Positions 25,922 through 34,950 of a DNA stretch of 64,000 nt are shown piece after piece (the first letter of the stretch is position 1; each line of letters starts with the position of its first letter). The notes beneath the pieces are model-generated. The model ran no database searches. It saw only the letters and a list, made by a program, of their open reading frames with translations, and was not told where the DNA came from. The DNA comes from Desulfosporosinus metallidurans. GTDB taxonomy: Bacteria > Bacillota > Desulfitobacteriia > Desulfitobacteriales > Desulfitobacteriaceae. The stretch covers positions 1 to 64,000 of the forward strand of contig NZ_MLBF01000020.1 of the NCBI RefSeq assembly GCF_001936615.1, written 5' to 3'. A program made the translations under genes and the position numbers.

Positions 25922-26506
25922 ATGCCAATATTCCAGAACAATGCTAAACAAAAGTATACCTATACAGATTATCTAACTTGGCCCGAAGGAGAACGATGGG
26001 AAATAATTGACGGTGTACCCTACATGCAAGCAGCTCCATCCTGGCAACACCAAGCAATTTCCGGTGATATTTTTTCTCAATTTTATGAATACCTAAAGGA
26101 TAAACCTTGTAGAGTATTTGCAGCTCCGTTTGACCTTTGTATTTCTGAAGAAAACGAAAGTGATGAAGAAATTTCTAATCTCATTTCACAGCCTGATATT
26201 GTCGTCGTATGTGATGAAAGCAAACTTAGAAAAACTGGGTACTTTGGAGTACCCTCACTTATAGTTGAAATTTCTTCCCCATCAACGGCAAGAAAAGATA
26301 AGATTTTGAAATTCAATAAATTTGAAATGGCTGGCGTGGAAGAATATTGGATTGTTGAACCTGAGAACAAGCTTGTAAACGTGTTTCTATTGCAAGATAA
26401 TAAACGCTACGGTAGACCCGATATCTATTCCGATGAGGATGAAATAAAGGTGAACACTTTTCCAGACTTAATCCTTGACTTGAAGACAGTTTTTGCTAAC
26501 CTCTGA
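25922..26506 (+). CDS. Uma2-family (DUF820) nuclease-fold protein, paralogue of 7610-8206
   Basis: A 194-residue protein with the same layout as the gene at 7610: DYLTWPEGERWEIIDG near the N-terminus, core QPDIVVVCDESK, GVPSLIVEISSPST, and VEEYWIVEPENKLVNVF, ending in TFPDLILDLKTVFANL. Active-site-like acidic residues and the E-x-x-S-P segment are kept. AAAGGAG precedes the ATG. It lies opposite in direction to, and inside, the MoxR/DUF58/vWA cluster, convergent with the DUF58 gene (55 nt apart). This suggests a later insertion that splits an ancestral operon. Confidence 0.85.
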   Translation: MPIFQNNAKQKYTYTDYLTWPEGERWEIIDGVPYMQAAPSWQHQAISGDIFSQFYEYLKDKPCRVFAAPFDLCISEENESDEEISNLISQPDIVVVCDESKLRKTGYFGVPSLIVEISSPSTARKDKILKFNKFEMAGVEEYWIVEPENKLVNVFLLQDNKRYGRPDIYSDEDEIKVNTFPDLILDLKTVFANL

Positions 26507-26561
26507 CTTCCAAGTGCGCATCAGGCATTAACAGCTAGAAATTCCCGTACTTTACCCTTAC

Positions 26562-27443
26562 CTACACCAGAACCTCAACCCCGCGTAATGACCGTAAAAG
26601 AATATCTTCCAAATTGTCATCGGACCCGACCATGTGGTAAGTTATCTCTCGGCTTAAGCAAAATTGCTTAATACTGCTTAAAAATGTTTCCAAGTGATCC
26701 TTGTAGGCTTTGAGCAGAATCGGGGTAATACTCACTTCTTTTTCTAGGCCTGTCTCGCAGTCAACCAAACGGAAATTCCCCAGCAACTGGGGACCTCTTT
26801 CCTCAGGAGCAAGGATATGCAAGACCACGACCTGCTGTCCCAAATGCTGCAAGTATTTAAGACCCTCTTGAAAACCGGATGGGCTTAACAGATCCGAAAT
26901 TAGAATAGCAATGCCTGGCCCCTTAATGTATTTTCCAGTTTGACGTAGGCTAATATTCAAGTCTGTCTCCCCACCCGCCTCCAATTGAGACAAGAATCCC
27001 CACAGCCTGCTGATAGCATTTCTTCCTCGTTGAAGAGGCAGAACGCGGTTCGTTTTCTGGTTTAAAGCGATCACACCCACTTGTTCCATATTCACTAACG
27101 CTAAATAACCTAAAGCCCCCACCAATTGTTTGGCTAAGAAAACTTTCGAACTCTCCTCCAAGGCCATGGAACCGCTCGTATCCAGCAAAAAATGAATCCT
27201 TAAATCATTCTCTTCCATAAATAGTTTAATAAACAACCTATCCAAGCGAGCATAAGCATTCCAATCCACTTGGCGAAAATCATCCCCAGCTACATACGAC
27301 CGATAATCAGCAAATTCTACCGACTGACCTTTGCGGGTTGAACGATGCAGTCCACTATAACACCCGGCCTGAGCTTTCTTTAAGAGAAAAGCCATGTTCT
27401 CCAGCTTTTTAAGGAAATCCTTCTCAAAGATTAGTTCTGCCAA
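26562..27443 (-). CDS. DUF58 family protein with degenerate vWA fold
   Basis: A 293-residue protein with the DUF58 hallmark near residues 45-85 (GQSVEFADYRSYVAGDDFRQVDWNAYARLDRLFIKLF) followed by a vWA-like domain with MIDAS HFLLDTSGSMALEE. DUF58 proteins occur beside MoxR ATPases and vWA membrane proteins and are thought to act in assembly or activation of envelope complexes. No membrane segments are seen, so it is the cytoplasmic vWA component. It follows moxR by about 175 nt, a gap filled with short direct repeats. Confidence 0.9.
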   Translation of the reverse strand: MAELIFEKDFLKKLENMAFLLKKAQAGCYSGLHRSTRKGQSVEFADYRSYVAGDDFRQVDWNAYARLDRLFIKLFMEENDLRIHFLLDTSGSMALEESSKVFLAKQLVGALGYLALVNMEQVGVIALNQKTNRVLPLQRGRNAISRLWGFLSQLEAGGETDLNISLRQTGKYIKGPGIAILISDLLSPSGFQEGLKYLQHLGQQVVVLHILAPEERGPQLLGNFRLVDCETGLEKEVSITPILLKAYKDHLETFLSSIKQFCLSREITYHMVGSDDNLEDILLRSLRGVEVLV

Positions 27444-27617
27444 AACGGTTCCCCCTTACTCGATGATCGATATTTGAAGTTCGATGTTCGAAGACGAACA
27501 ACGAATATGACCTCAGACTTCGAACTATGAACAAACTTGTACACCGTACTGTTTTCTTCGCACCTCAGACTTCGGACTTTGCACCGCTCACCTCAATCCT
27601 CGTGCATCGTGCCTCGA
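27444..27617. repeat. spacer with short degenerate repeats between moxR and DUF58 genes
   Basis: Repeats of the type TTCGAAC/TTCGATG recur, and ACCTCAGACTTCG occurs twice, near 27510 and 27564. No gene is present. The tract looks like a small decayed repeat unit inside an otherwise tight operon. Confidence 0.5.
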
Positions 27618-28610
27618 TCACTTAGGTACGGATTCCAATAACTCTCGAACTAGCATATCAGTTGTGACCCCTTCCGCTTCCCCTTCGAAATTAATAAACA
27701 TACGGTGCCTTAACGCTGGCAAAGCGACTGCGAAAACGTCCTCAAAGGCGACATTAAATCGTCCATCCAATAAGGCCCTGATCCGGGCTGTTGTTAAAAT
27801 CGCCTGTGCACCTCGTGGGCTGGCACCGTACCGAACATATTTTTTAATTCGCTCATCTGCTCCAGGCTGTTCCGGATGAGTCGCTAGTAAAAGTCTGACG
27901 ATATAATCTGTAACATGATCCGCAACCGGTATGTGCTGAGCAACTTTAATCAGCCGAGCTAATCCTTCACCGTCAACCACATTCTCCGGTTCAACGCTTT
28001 GTTCCGTAGTCGTCATCGTCAAAATGCTTTTTAGATCCTCAGCCGATGGAAAACCAACCATCACCTTAAAAAGAAACCGGTCAAGTTGAGCTTCGGGCAA
28101 AGGATAAGTTCCTTCCATCTCCAATGGATTCTGAGTTGCTAACACAAAAAACGGATTCGGCAAAGCCCTTGTGATTCCGGCGACTGATACCGTTCGCTCC
28201 TGCATAGCTTCCAGCAAAGCACTCTGGGTTTTTGGCGTAGCCCTGTTAATCTCATCCGCCAAAACCAAGTTGGCGAAAATCGCCCCCGCTTGAAACTGAA
28301 AGCCTCGTCCTTCTTCCGTTTCCGTCATAATGTTCGTCCCCACAATATCCGCAGGCATTAGATCTGGGGTAAACTGAATACGTGCAAATTTCAACCCTAA
28401 AACTTGGCTAAGGGACCTAACCAATAGAGTCTTGCCTAACCCAGGGACACCTTCCAACAAAACATGCCCGCCAGATATCAGGCATAACAAAACCTGCCTA
28501 ATCGCATCCTGCTGACCGACCATCACCTTAGCGACTTCCCGTTCAATACCCTGTACCTTATCCACGATTTCAGCCAATTGAGCTTCTCGAATATCCGTCG
28601 GCAAACTCAT
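27618..28610 (-). CDS. moxR: MoxR-type AAA+ ATPase
   Basis: A 330-residue AAA+ protein. Walker A LLEGVPGLGKTLLV (about 52-66), Walker B LVLADEINRATPKTQSALL, sensor 1 FFVLATQNPLE, and the arginine-containing lid YPLPEAQLDRFLFKV are all intact. MoxR ATPases work as chaperones that activate or assemble partners containing vWA domains, here probably DUF58 and the two vWA membrane proteins downstream. It follows the coiled-coil/Gly-rich gene by 15 nt. Confidence 0.95.
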   Translation of the reverse strand: MSLPTDIREAQLAEIVDKVQGIEREVAKVMVGQQDAIRQVLLCLISGGHVLLEGVPGLGKTLLVRSLSQVLGLKFARIQFTPDLMPADIVGTNIMTETEEGRGFQFQAGAIFANLVLADEINRATPKTQSALLEAMQERTVSVAGITRALPNPFFVLATQNPLEMEGTYPLPEAQLDRFLFKVMVGFPSAEDLKSILTMTTTEQSVEPENVVDGEGLARLIKVAQHIPVADHVTDYIVRLLLATHPEQPGADERIKKYVRYGASPRGAQAILTTARIRALLDGRFNVAFEDVFAVALPALRHRMFINFEGEAEGVTTDMLVRELLESVPK

Positions 28611-28625
28611 CCCTCCAAAAGCACT

Positions 28626-30413
28626 TTATTCCCCAGACAAATCCAAAAAGTAGTTCCTAACTAACGCCTTTAGATTATCCGGGACATACTCCTTGTCCAT
28701 ACTTTCCCGAGCTTCGGCCTCGTACTGAGTAAATACTTCAGAATAAGGCTGTAAACTTCCACCCTGGACTAATCCACCCGTTGAATCAACCATCGTTGAA
28801 TTTCCCGAGTTATTACCAGCCGAACCACTTAGGTTGCTTTCGACTCCCCCATTGCCAATTCTACCACTGGGAACATAAACTTGATCCCAATGACCTTCAC
28901 GATTGTCCCCATTTCCTCCTATACCACTGGAACCGGGCCCCCCAACCTTCGTTTGGCCATTCATATCGCTCGTCTGGTTGCTTGATCCGCTCCCCGCATC
29001 ATTGCCACTTTTCCCAGCCCCGCTACCGCCTCCTGATCCCCCACCAGCACCACCACTGCCCCCAGAACTTCCGCTTCCTCCGCTGCTCCCTGTTCCTGAC
29101 CCAGAGCCTACTCCATTTCCGTTACCACTACCATTATCGCTACTGTTATTACCAGTTCCAGTGCCGCTTTGACTTCCACTCTTTCCGGCATCATTACTAC
29201 TCGCCGTCTGACTGGAACTTCCAGAGCTATTAGAACCCATGGAGTTGGCAGCACCGCTAGGGCCAGCTCCATTTCCTGTGCGATTAGCCGTTGCCAACAC
29301 TTTTTCCTTGGCACTACTCAACCCTTTGGCCAAATCACCTGCCAAACGAGTTGCTGCAGCATTCGAAGTAAGTTGCTGAGATAGCTTTTCTGACAAATTA
29401 GCCATTTCCTTCGCCCCTGCTTGCCCAGAGGAACCTATTGCTTGGCTAACCTTGTTCAAATCATCTGCTAAATCAAGATTACCCGCTTTTTCCTGGGACT
29501 TAGCGATCTCTTCGAAAAACTTGGACAGTTTCTCTCTTTCCACCGGGTCCATTTCTTGGATCTTCTTTTCTAGCTCTTTCGCCTGTTGCCGAAAATCTTG
29601 GGCATCCCGTTTTTGCAAAGCCGCCCCGGCTCCTTTCGTCGTCGAGCTTTGCTGTAATCGGAAGGCCAATTTATCCAGGTTTTGCTTCTCTTCAGCCTGG
29701 CTTAACTTTGTCGTCATTTCCTTTTGGGTCTTAGCTATGGCTTCTGCCCCTTCCCCCAAAGACTTTGCTTGCTTTAATTCCTGTTGTAACTTTGTCAATT
29801 CTTTAGAAAGTTGCTTTTTCAAATCTTCGGAGACGTTGGGATCGTTCTTAATAAGTTCTTCTACCTGTTTGACTGTACCTTCGGTTGCTAGGAGTTCCTT
29901 TTTGGCTTCGTGATTGTTGCGAGCAATCTCGTCCATCCGATTGGGCCACATAGTCAAAACAAGAACAACCGCCAAGAGGGCAGCGAGCATTCCCAGTTGT
30001 TTACCCAACTTGGGCCAAGGCAATGCTTTTTGAAACGAAAACCTGTCCAAGTGCTCTAACGCATCCTGACGCTGACACTGGGCTAAGACGTCCGTGGAAT
30101 CTCTCAACTGCCAAGCCGTCGTTACCCGTTCTTTAAGCCCCGCTCGATCCACCGTTAAAGCGGTTTCCCACATACCGGGACGCAACATAAATGCCCTTAG
30201 CATAACAGATAGCAAAAGCAACAAGCCTAGACCAACAGCCCATGAACGACTGGCATAGAGAGGGAAAATACGTGCGGCTATCAACACAAGCAGGGCAGAC
30301 CCCGCTCCCATACTAAGCCCTTTAATTAACCACTTGCCAAAATGCTGCCAAGTCATATGTCTAAGAACCGGCTTCAGCGCCTTGATTAAGTTTTTCTCTG
30401 TTACGGCTTCCAC
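28626..30413 (-). CDS. coiled-coil membrane protein with Gly/Ser/Asn-rich region
   Basis: A 595-residue protein. Three hydrophobic segments lie in the first 165 residues (about 33-52, 58-72 and 140-158), followed by a long charged region predicted as coiled coil (about 165-385, with many Lys/Glu/Gln), then a low-complexity region of roughly 130 residues made almost only of Gly, Ser and Asn (about 390-530), and a conserved-looking tail ending FLDLSGE. The low-complexity part is probably a flexible linker. I do not recognise a named family, though similar proteins occur between ABC-type permeases and moxR in envelope clusters. It ends 15 nt before moxR and starts 2 nt after the permease. Confidence 0.75.
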   Translation of the reverse strand: MEAVTEKNLIKALKPVLRHMTWQHFGKWLIKGLSMGAGSALLVLIAARIFPLYASRSWAVGLGLLLLLSVMLRAFMLRPGMWETALTVDRAGLKERVTTAWQLRDSTDVLAQCQRQDALEHLDRFSFQKALPWPKLGKQLGMLAALLAVVLVLTMWPNRMDEIARNNHEAKKELLATEGTVKQVEELIKNDPNVSEDLKKQLSKELTKLQQELKQAKSLGEGAEAIAKTQKEMTTKLSQAEEKQNLDKLAFRLQQSSTTKGAGAALQKRDAQDFRQQAKELEKKIQEMDPVEREKLSKFFEEIAKSQEKAGNLDLADDLNKVSQAIGSSGQAGAKEMANLSEKLSQQLTSNAAATRLAGDLAKGLSSAKEKVLATANRTGNGAGPSGAANSMGSNSSGSSSQTASSNDAGKSGSQSGTGTGNNSSDNGSGNGNGVGSGSGTGSSGGSGSSGGSGGAGGGSGGGSGAGKSGNDAGSGSSNQTSDMNGQTKVGGPGSSGIGGNGDNREGHWDQVYVPSGRIGNGGVESNLSGSAGNNSGNSTMVDSTGGLVQGGSLQPYSEVFTQYEAEARESMDKEYVPDNLKALVRNYFLDLSGE

Positions 30414-30415
30414 TC

Positions 30416-31324
30416 TTATCCCCCTTTCTTATTTCCTGCACGTAGGGGACGAATCAGCCAAACGGTTAACCCAAGGGAAACTAAAATGATGAGAGCGTCT
30501 AGCATTAGATTCACTTGCCAGACAGGCCTAGGCTCGGCAGGTTTTGCTTGGGCGGGCACTGGTTGACCATTGATAAATGTCCTGGTCGAAAATTGAACGT
30601 TAACCGGACGGGAAAAAGGGACTATATCCACTCCTATAGGTAAAGCCGAACCTACTGCCACTAACGGATTGAGATTAACGATAAACGGGATCGGAGGGGG
30701 TTGATTTAACCTTGACCATTTTTCCATATTTAGATTTTGGATTAAGGCGGCAGAGATTAACGTCCCCCCGAAAAGAAAGAAGGTCAGCAGATAGCTAATT
30801 ACAATAGCCGTAATCGTGCGTTTAAATAAAGCTGAACAGAAGAGACCGATGCTGGCGATGGTCACAGTCGTTACCAGAGAAATAAGAACGACTAGAAGTA
30901 GGTCCCGCATTGCGACTGCTCCAAAAAGAAAAACTGTGCTGTAAATGGGCATAGAAACTATGACAAGCAACACGATATAGCTGATCGCGGATAAAAGCTT
31001 ACCTGTGACTATGGACAGAGGAGAAAGTCGAGTCACTAACAAGAGCGGCCAGGTTTGCCTCTCCCTTTCCCCACTGATAATCGAGGCTGTCATTCCAGGT
31101 GTTAAAAAAGCAATTAGAACGAGCTGAACAACCGCTAGGATTCCAAAGATCATCAATCCCAAGCGCAACGCCTGAGTGCCTCCAAAGCTATAGCGTGTTT
31201 GGAGGTAGTAATCGAGCCCACCGATTCCTCCCAGAACCAAGATATAGATAGTAATCAAAAGCGGGGAACGCCAAGTTCGCACTCTATCCCGCAATTCTTT
31301 CGCTAACACTGGATTGACGATCAT
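30416..31324 (-). CDS. ABC-2-type transporter permease
   Basis: A 302-residue protein starting IVNPVLAKELRDRVRTWRSP, the usual cytoplasmic start of ABC-2 permeases, followed by six membrane segments, with an extracytoplasmic loop between segments five and six (about 210-265). It overlaps the ATPase gene by 4 nt (ATGA), so the two form one transporter. It lacks a substrate signature; similar pairs in MoxR clusters may export envelope material or move a lipid-linked substrate. This is inference from context. Confidence 0.85.
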   Translation of the reverse strand: MIVNPVLAKELRDRVRTWRSPLLITIYILVLGGIGGLDYYLQTRYSFGGTQALRLGLMIFGILAVVQLVLIAFLTPGMTASIISGERERQTWPLLLVTRLSPLSIVTGKLLSAISYIVLLVIVSMPIYSTVFLFGAVAMRDLLLVVLISLVTTVTIASIGLFCSALFKRTITAIVISYLLTFFLFGGTLISAALIQNLNMEKWSRLNQPPPIPFIVNLNPLVAVGSALPIGVDIVPFSRPVNVQFSTRTFINGQPVPAQAKPAEPRPVWQVNLMLDALIILVSLGLTVWLIRPLRAGNKKGG

Positions 31325-32250
31325 TGCCCTACCCCCTTGGTTATCTGCATAAACAAATCCTCTAAACTATTGGAGGATTCCGCAAAGGAAAGCACGGGAA
31401 GGTCTGCTAAAACTAAAGCGCGCAGTAGTTTTTGTTGCTCTTCTCCATCACCGGAAAAACGAACCTGTAAAACACCATCGGCTGTCTCATTCAGAGCTAC
31501 TACCCATGGGTTTTCTTCAATCAAAGCACTAGCTGCTATGCTTTTTTCCCGAACCTTGATTTGGATCAACTTTTCCTGTTGAAGTTGAGCAGTTATATCG
31601 TCCACACTGCCAACGGCAACCAACTCTCCACCCTCAATTATCCCAACTTCCGTACACAGCTCAGCCAATTCCGGCAAAATATGGGACGAGATAACAATAC
31701 TTTTACCCATATTCTTAAGTTCTCTAAGCAATTCCCTCATCTCCACTCGGGCCCTGGGATCCAAACCTGAGGCAGGCTCATCCAGCAGAAGTACCTTAGG
31801 GTCATGAACTAAACTTCGGGCCAAACATAACCTCTGTTTCATTCCTCGAGACAAAGAGTCTACATAAGCCTCTGCTTTAAAGCTTAGATCCGTCAGTTCG
31901 AGTAGATCAGCAATGATACTCTTCCGTTTCCCTCCGGGGATCCGATAGCAAGAGGCATAAAAATCCAAGTACTCTGTCACTTTCATCCGCTCATACACCC
32001 CAAAAAAGTCAGGCACATAGCCCATTAAAGCACGAACCTTTTTGGGGTATTTGGTCACATCCACTCCGTCAATATAGGCTTTCCCCTCTGTCGGGACCAT
32101 CAAGGTCGCTAAAATTTTTAAAGTCGTTGACTTACCCGCTCCGTTCGGACCCACAAAACCAAAAATGCTCCCCTGTTCAATCTCAAAACTTACCCCTTTA
32201 AGTGCTTCCATTTTCCCATAGGTCTTTTTAAGTCCTTCAAGCTTGATCAC
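31321..32250 (-). CDS. ABC transporter ATP-binding protein
   Basis: A 309-residue ATPase with Walker A GFVGPNGAGKSTTLKIL, signature LSRGMKQRLCLARSLVHDP, Walker B VLLLDEPASGLDP and the H-loop ISSHILPELAELC, all intact. A C-terminal extension of about 90 residues (IQIKVREKSIAAS...) is typical of ABC-2 export ATPases. It starts immediately after the 826-residue gene and overlaps the permease by 4 nt. Confidence 0.93.
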   Translation of the reverse strand: MIKLEGLKKTYGKMEALKGVSFEIEQGSIFGFVGPNGAGKSTTLKILATLMVPTEGKAYIDGVDVTKYPKKVRALMGYVPDFFGVYERMKVTEYLDFYASCYRIPGGKRKSIIADLLELTDLSFKAEAYVDSLSRGMKQRLCLARSLVHDPKVLLLDEPASGLDPRARVEMRELLRELKNMGKSIVISSHILPELAELCTEVGIIEGGELVAVGSVDDITAQLQQEKLIQIKVREKSIAASALIEENPWVVALNETADGVLQVRFSGDGEEQQKLLRALVLADLPVLSFAESSNSLEDLFMQITKGVGQ

Positions 32251-34731
32251 TTATTGCCCACCTCCCTTGCTACTAAGAGAGATACTGACCCCGTAAAATT
32301 CTTGGGTCTGAAACGGTTGTTGCTGCGATTGCGATTGCGTCTGATTGGACACTTTAAATCGGACCAAGCGGTCACTGTTAATATAGTTGGCAGGTTCTTT
32401 AATCACTGTGTTATCTGTCGTCATATTGATATCTTCCCAAGCAGCTGTTTTCCAGTTATAAAGGTACCCTGTGACCGTAGAAAAGTTGGCATTATTTCTC
32501 TGATGAATGTTCAACTGCATTTCACTAAATTTACCCTCGGGGAGTTCCATCTGGTAAACCGCTTCTGAATTCGGTTGCATCACAATACTGCCGGGTCCCA
32601 GTCCAATATTTTGAGAGCTTAACAACGTCCCTGAAATGAAACCCTCTGGTACTTCTAGGTGTTCCGAGTCAAATTTCAGGTTCAAGGGAACTTGAAACAA
32701 CGTAGTATAGTACTTCTTTACTTGATTGTCCTCAAGGCTCAGTCCCCCTTGAAAAGGCTCTGCTGACCAACCAAAAAATAGCAGCCCCCCCCCTGACCTA
32801 GGGTCCCATCCGTTGCCCAGCTGACTTTCGAATATTTGTTGTCGCATCATGTCTTTAGCTTGAGGGCGCGGTGGTGCCCCTGGGCCTTGCCAATTAACCT
32901 GAGGATTATAGATTTGGTAAGCTAAAGGGGCCCCCATGTTACGGTTATTGTTCATAGAATTTAGGTCAATTTCCGTCTGAATCTTCCCCCCTGCTTTGAG
33001 GGCGGCAATTTTAGTAAACCAATTGGGGGAAGAGAGGATCACACCGTCTGTGAAATTATACCTCGTACCGTTAGTGATCGTGGCCAGCCACTTATTGTCT
33101 TTGTAAGAGATTTCCCCGCTGATTGACCCGGTAAGAGAAGCATCTTCAACTGAAGTAAACCCTCTCATCACCCAGGAGCGCATTTGAAGAAAGTCTAAAT
33201 TCGTTTGTCCAGGTGTTTGCTCCACACGGATCGTCGCATTAGGTCTTTGAGTACGTGGGTCAATCCCCATTCCACCATCAATATTGGGCAAAGCGCCCAC
33301 TAGATGTCTGCCTTGTAATTGAAGATGATACGTTGAATGAGTAGGGGCAAATAAGCCGGTGACCGCTGTAACTTTAGCCAAGGTGGTACCTGGCATAACC
33401 TCGACAACACTGATCTGGTGAGAAATGATTTCCGCAGGGCGGGTTTTAAAAGACGTCACATAGATTAATAAAACAAAAACTAAGGCCAAGGCGGGTACGG
33501 TTATCCAGGTCCATTCCCTTTTATCCAATTTCTTAAGAACTAGATAGTTGACAAGGCCGGCTAACAAAAGGTAAAGGCCAATGATCCATACCATAGTCCG
33601 GAGGGAGGGAAGAGCCATGTCCTCAATATTTCCCAAGGCATTGGCCGTACCATTCATAGTATTGAACTGTCCTTTGAAAACAGGACCGCCAAACTGACCC
33701 GGTACTGAGCTATTTGCAAACATAGACTTTTCATCGATCAGGAGATCCTTCCAAAGCACCTTAGCCCCAGACCAGTTGGACATAGGTTCTAAGGCGGGAT
33801 CATAAGCCAGGTACACGACCTTTCCTTCCCCTAATGAATACTTTACCGCTAAAGGTTGCCCTTGTTCAGCGAAGAGGAGCTTACCTTTAGAACTTTGGAG
33901 AGTAGCCATACGTACGGGACCCGCCAAAGCTTCACTAACAGGCTCACTTAAGCTATGTTGAAGTTCACTCAAAGTTTTATTCTCAACTCCAGATACTGTC
34001 ACCGCTTGAAGTTCGGGTGGCAAATTGGGCAGCACCTTCTGCCAGCCTGACCCACCTCCTACCACCAGAGTTCCCCCCCGGCTTACCCAGTGAGTTAATG
34101 CAGAAGCCTGCTCTTGAGTGAGTTTCAGATTCGTGTCATCCATAACCAGTACATCGAATAAAGTAAGCAATTCCGCCTTCTCGGGCAAATCTTCATTTTT
34201 AACCGTCGTTAAAATCGGGGCCAACCAGCTCGCTTGCTTAAGTCCACTTAAAGAGGTTAATCCTTCTTCCGAACGATTTAGCAGACCAATCATTAATTGA
34301 TTGTTACTCATAGACGTTAAGTTAAGCGTCTGTTTAGCAAGGATTTTATCCCCACTGACCAACTCAATTGTCACACTTGTTAATAATTCCTGGACGGGTA
34401 GATAAAAATCAAACCCCTTCGTCGATCCCTGAGGAAGAACCGCACTGCTAACATAATCCATGGTGTTAAGTTCCGGACGATTATCATTAGGAGTAACCCT
34501 CAAAGTTCCTTGGAGGTCTTTTCCTTGGTTCGTCACCTCAACTTTAAGAGGTAGCCAAGCACCTTGTTTTGTGTAGTTACCGTAGGTCCCCTTTGCCTTA
34601 ATGATGATGGAAGGGTTTTGATTCTCATCCTCTGGAGCAGCCATGATAACCTTAGTCGATAACCCCACAGAGGATAGAAGAACAAGAATGGCAATGACTA
34701 GAAGTATCCAGTTTCTTAGTTTTGACAACAT
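32251..34731 (-). CDS. large extracytoplasmic protein with central membrane pair (first gene of the MoxR/vWA cluster)
   Basis: An 826-residue protein with an N-terminal signal or anchor (WILLVIAILVLLSSVGLS), a beta-rich extracytoplasmic region, a class-I amidotransferase-like Rossmann region (LFDVLVMDDTNLKLTQEQA... GGTLVVGGGSGW, about 185-235), two membrane segments at roughly 375-435, and a second extracytoplasmic half to the C-terminus. Catalytic residues of a real amidotransferase are not seen, so that fold is probably structural. It is the first gene of the leftward cluster and is separated from the upstream MFS gene by a terminator. A run of nine Gs on the coding strand (32785-32793) encodes S-G-G-G. 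Confidence 0.8.
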   Translation of the reverse strand: MLSKLRNWILLVIAILVLLSSVGLSTKVIMAAPEDENQNPSIIIKAKGTYGNYTKQGAWLPLKVEVTNQGKDLQGTLRVTPNDNRPELNTMDYVSSAVLPQGSTKGFDFYLPVQELLTSVTIELVSGDKILAKQTLNLTSMSNNQLMIGLLNRSEEGLTSLSGLKQASWLAPILTTVKNEDLPEKAELLTLFDVLVMDDTNLKLTQEQASALTHWVSRGGTLVVGGGSGWQKVLPNLPPELQAVTVSGVENKTLSELQHSLSEPVSEALAGPVRMATLQSSKGKLLFAEQGQPLAVKYSLGEGKVVYLAYDPALEPMSNWSGAKVLWKDLLIDEKSMFANSSVPGQFGGPVFKGQFNTMNGTANALGNIEDMALPSLRTMVWIIGLYLLLAGLVNYLVLKKLDKREWTWITVPALALVFVLLIYVTSFKTRPAEIISHQISVVEVMPGTTLAKVTAVTGLFAPTHSTYHLQLQGRHLVGALPNIDGGMGIDPRTQRPNATIRVEQTPGQTNLDFLQMRSWVMRGFTSVEDASLTGSISGEISYKDNKWLATITNGTRYNFTDGVILSSPNWFTKIAALKAGGKIQTEIDLNSMNNNRNMGAPLAYQIYNPQVNWQGPGAPPRPQAKDMMRQQIFESQLGNGWDPRSGGGLLFFGWSAEPFQGGLSLEDNQVKKYYTTLFQVPLNLKFDSEHLEVPEGFISGTLLSSQNIGLGPGSIVMQPNSEAVYQMELPEGKFSEMQLNIHQRNNANFSTVTGYLYNWKTAAWEDINMTTDNTVIKEPANYINSDRLVRFKVSNQTQSQSQQQPFQTQEFYGVSISLSSKGGGQ

Positions 34732-34865
34732 CTCAACTCCTTCTCTTCTTTAAAGTACTAGCATATTTTACAAGATAAATTCTTCCTTACCTTCCAATAT
34801 TCTTACAATTCGCCAAGATCCAATATATTCCTCTTTTTTGAGAATCGAAATTTCTGTTTACGTAG

Positions 34866-34906
34866 AAACAAGGCTAGAAGCAATAACTATGCCTCTAGCC
34901 TTGTTT
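34866..34906 (-). terminator. terminator of the MFS gene
   Basis: AAACAAGGCTAGA (34866-34878) pairs with TCTAGCCTTGTTT (34894-34906). Confidence 0.8.
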
Positions 34907-34950
34907 ATTTTCCACCCAACATTCATCATGGCCTTATAATGGTAGACACG

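Noticed and set aside
27444..27617. CRISPR-like array in the moxR-DUF58 spacer
   Set aside because: Repeats are too short, irregular and few; no spacers of constant length and no cas genes.
28781..29233. Plus-strand open frames opposite the Gly/Ser-rich gene
   Set aside because: They are the low-complexity reverse complement (proline/histidine-rich) of the real minus-strand gene and lack ribosome sites.
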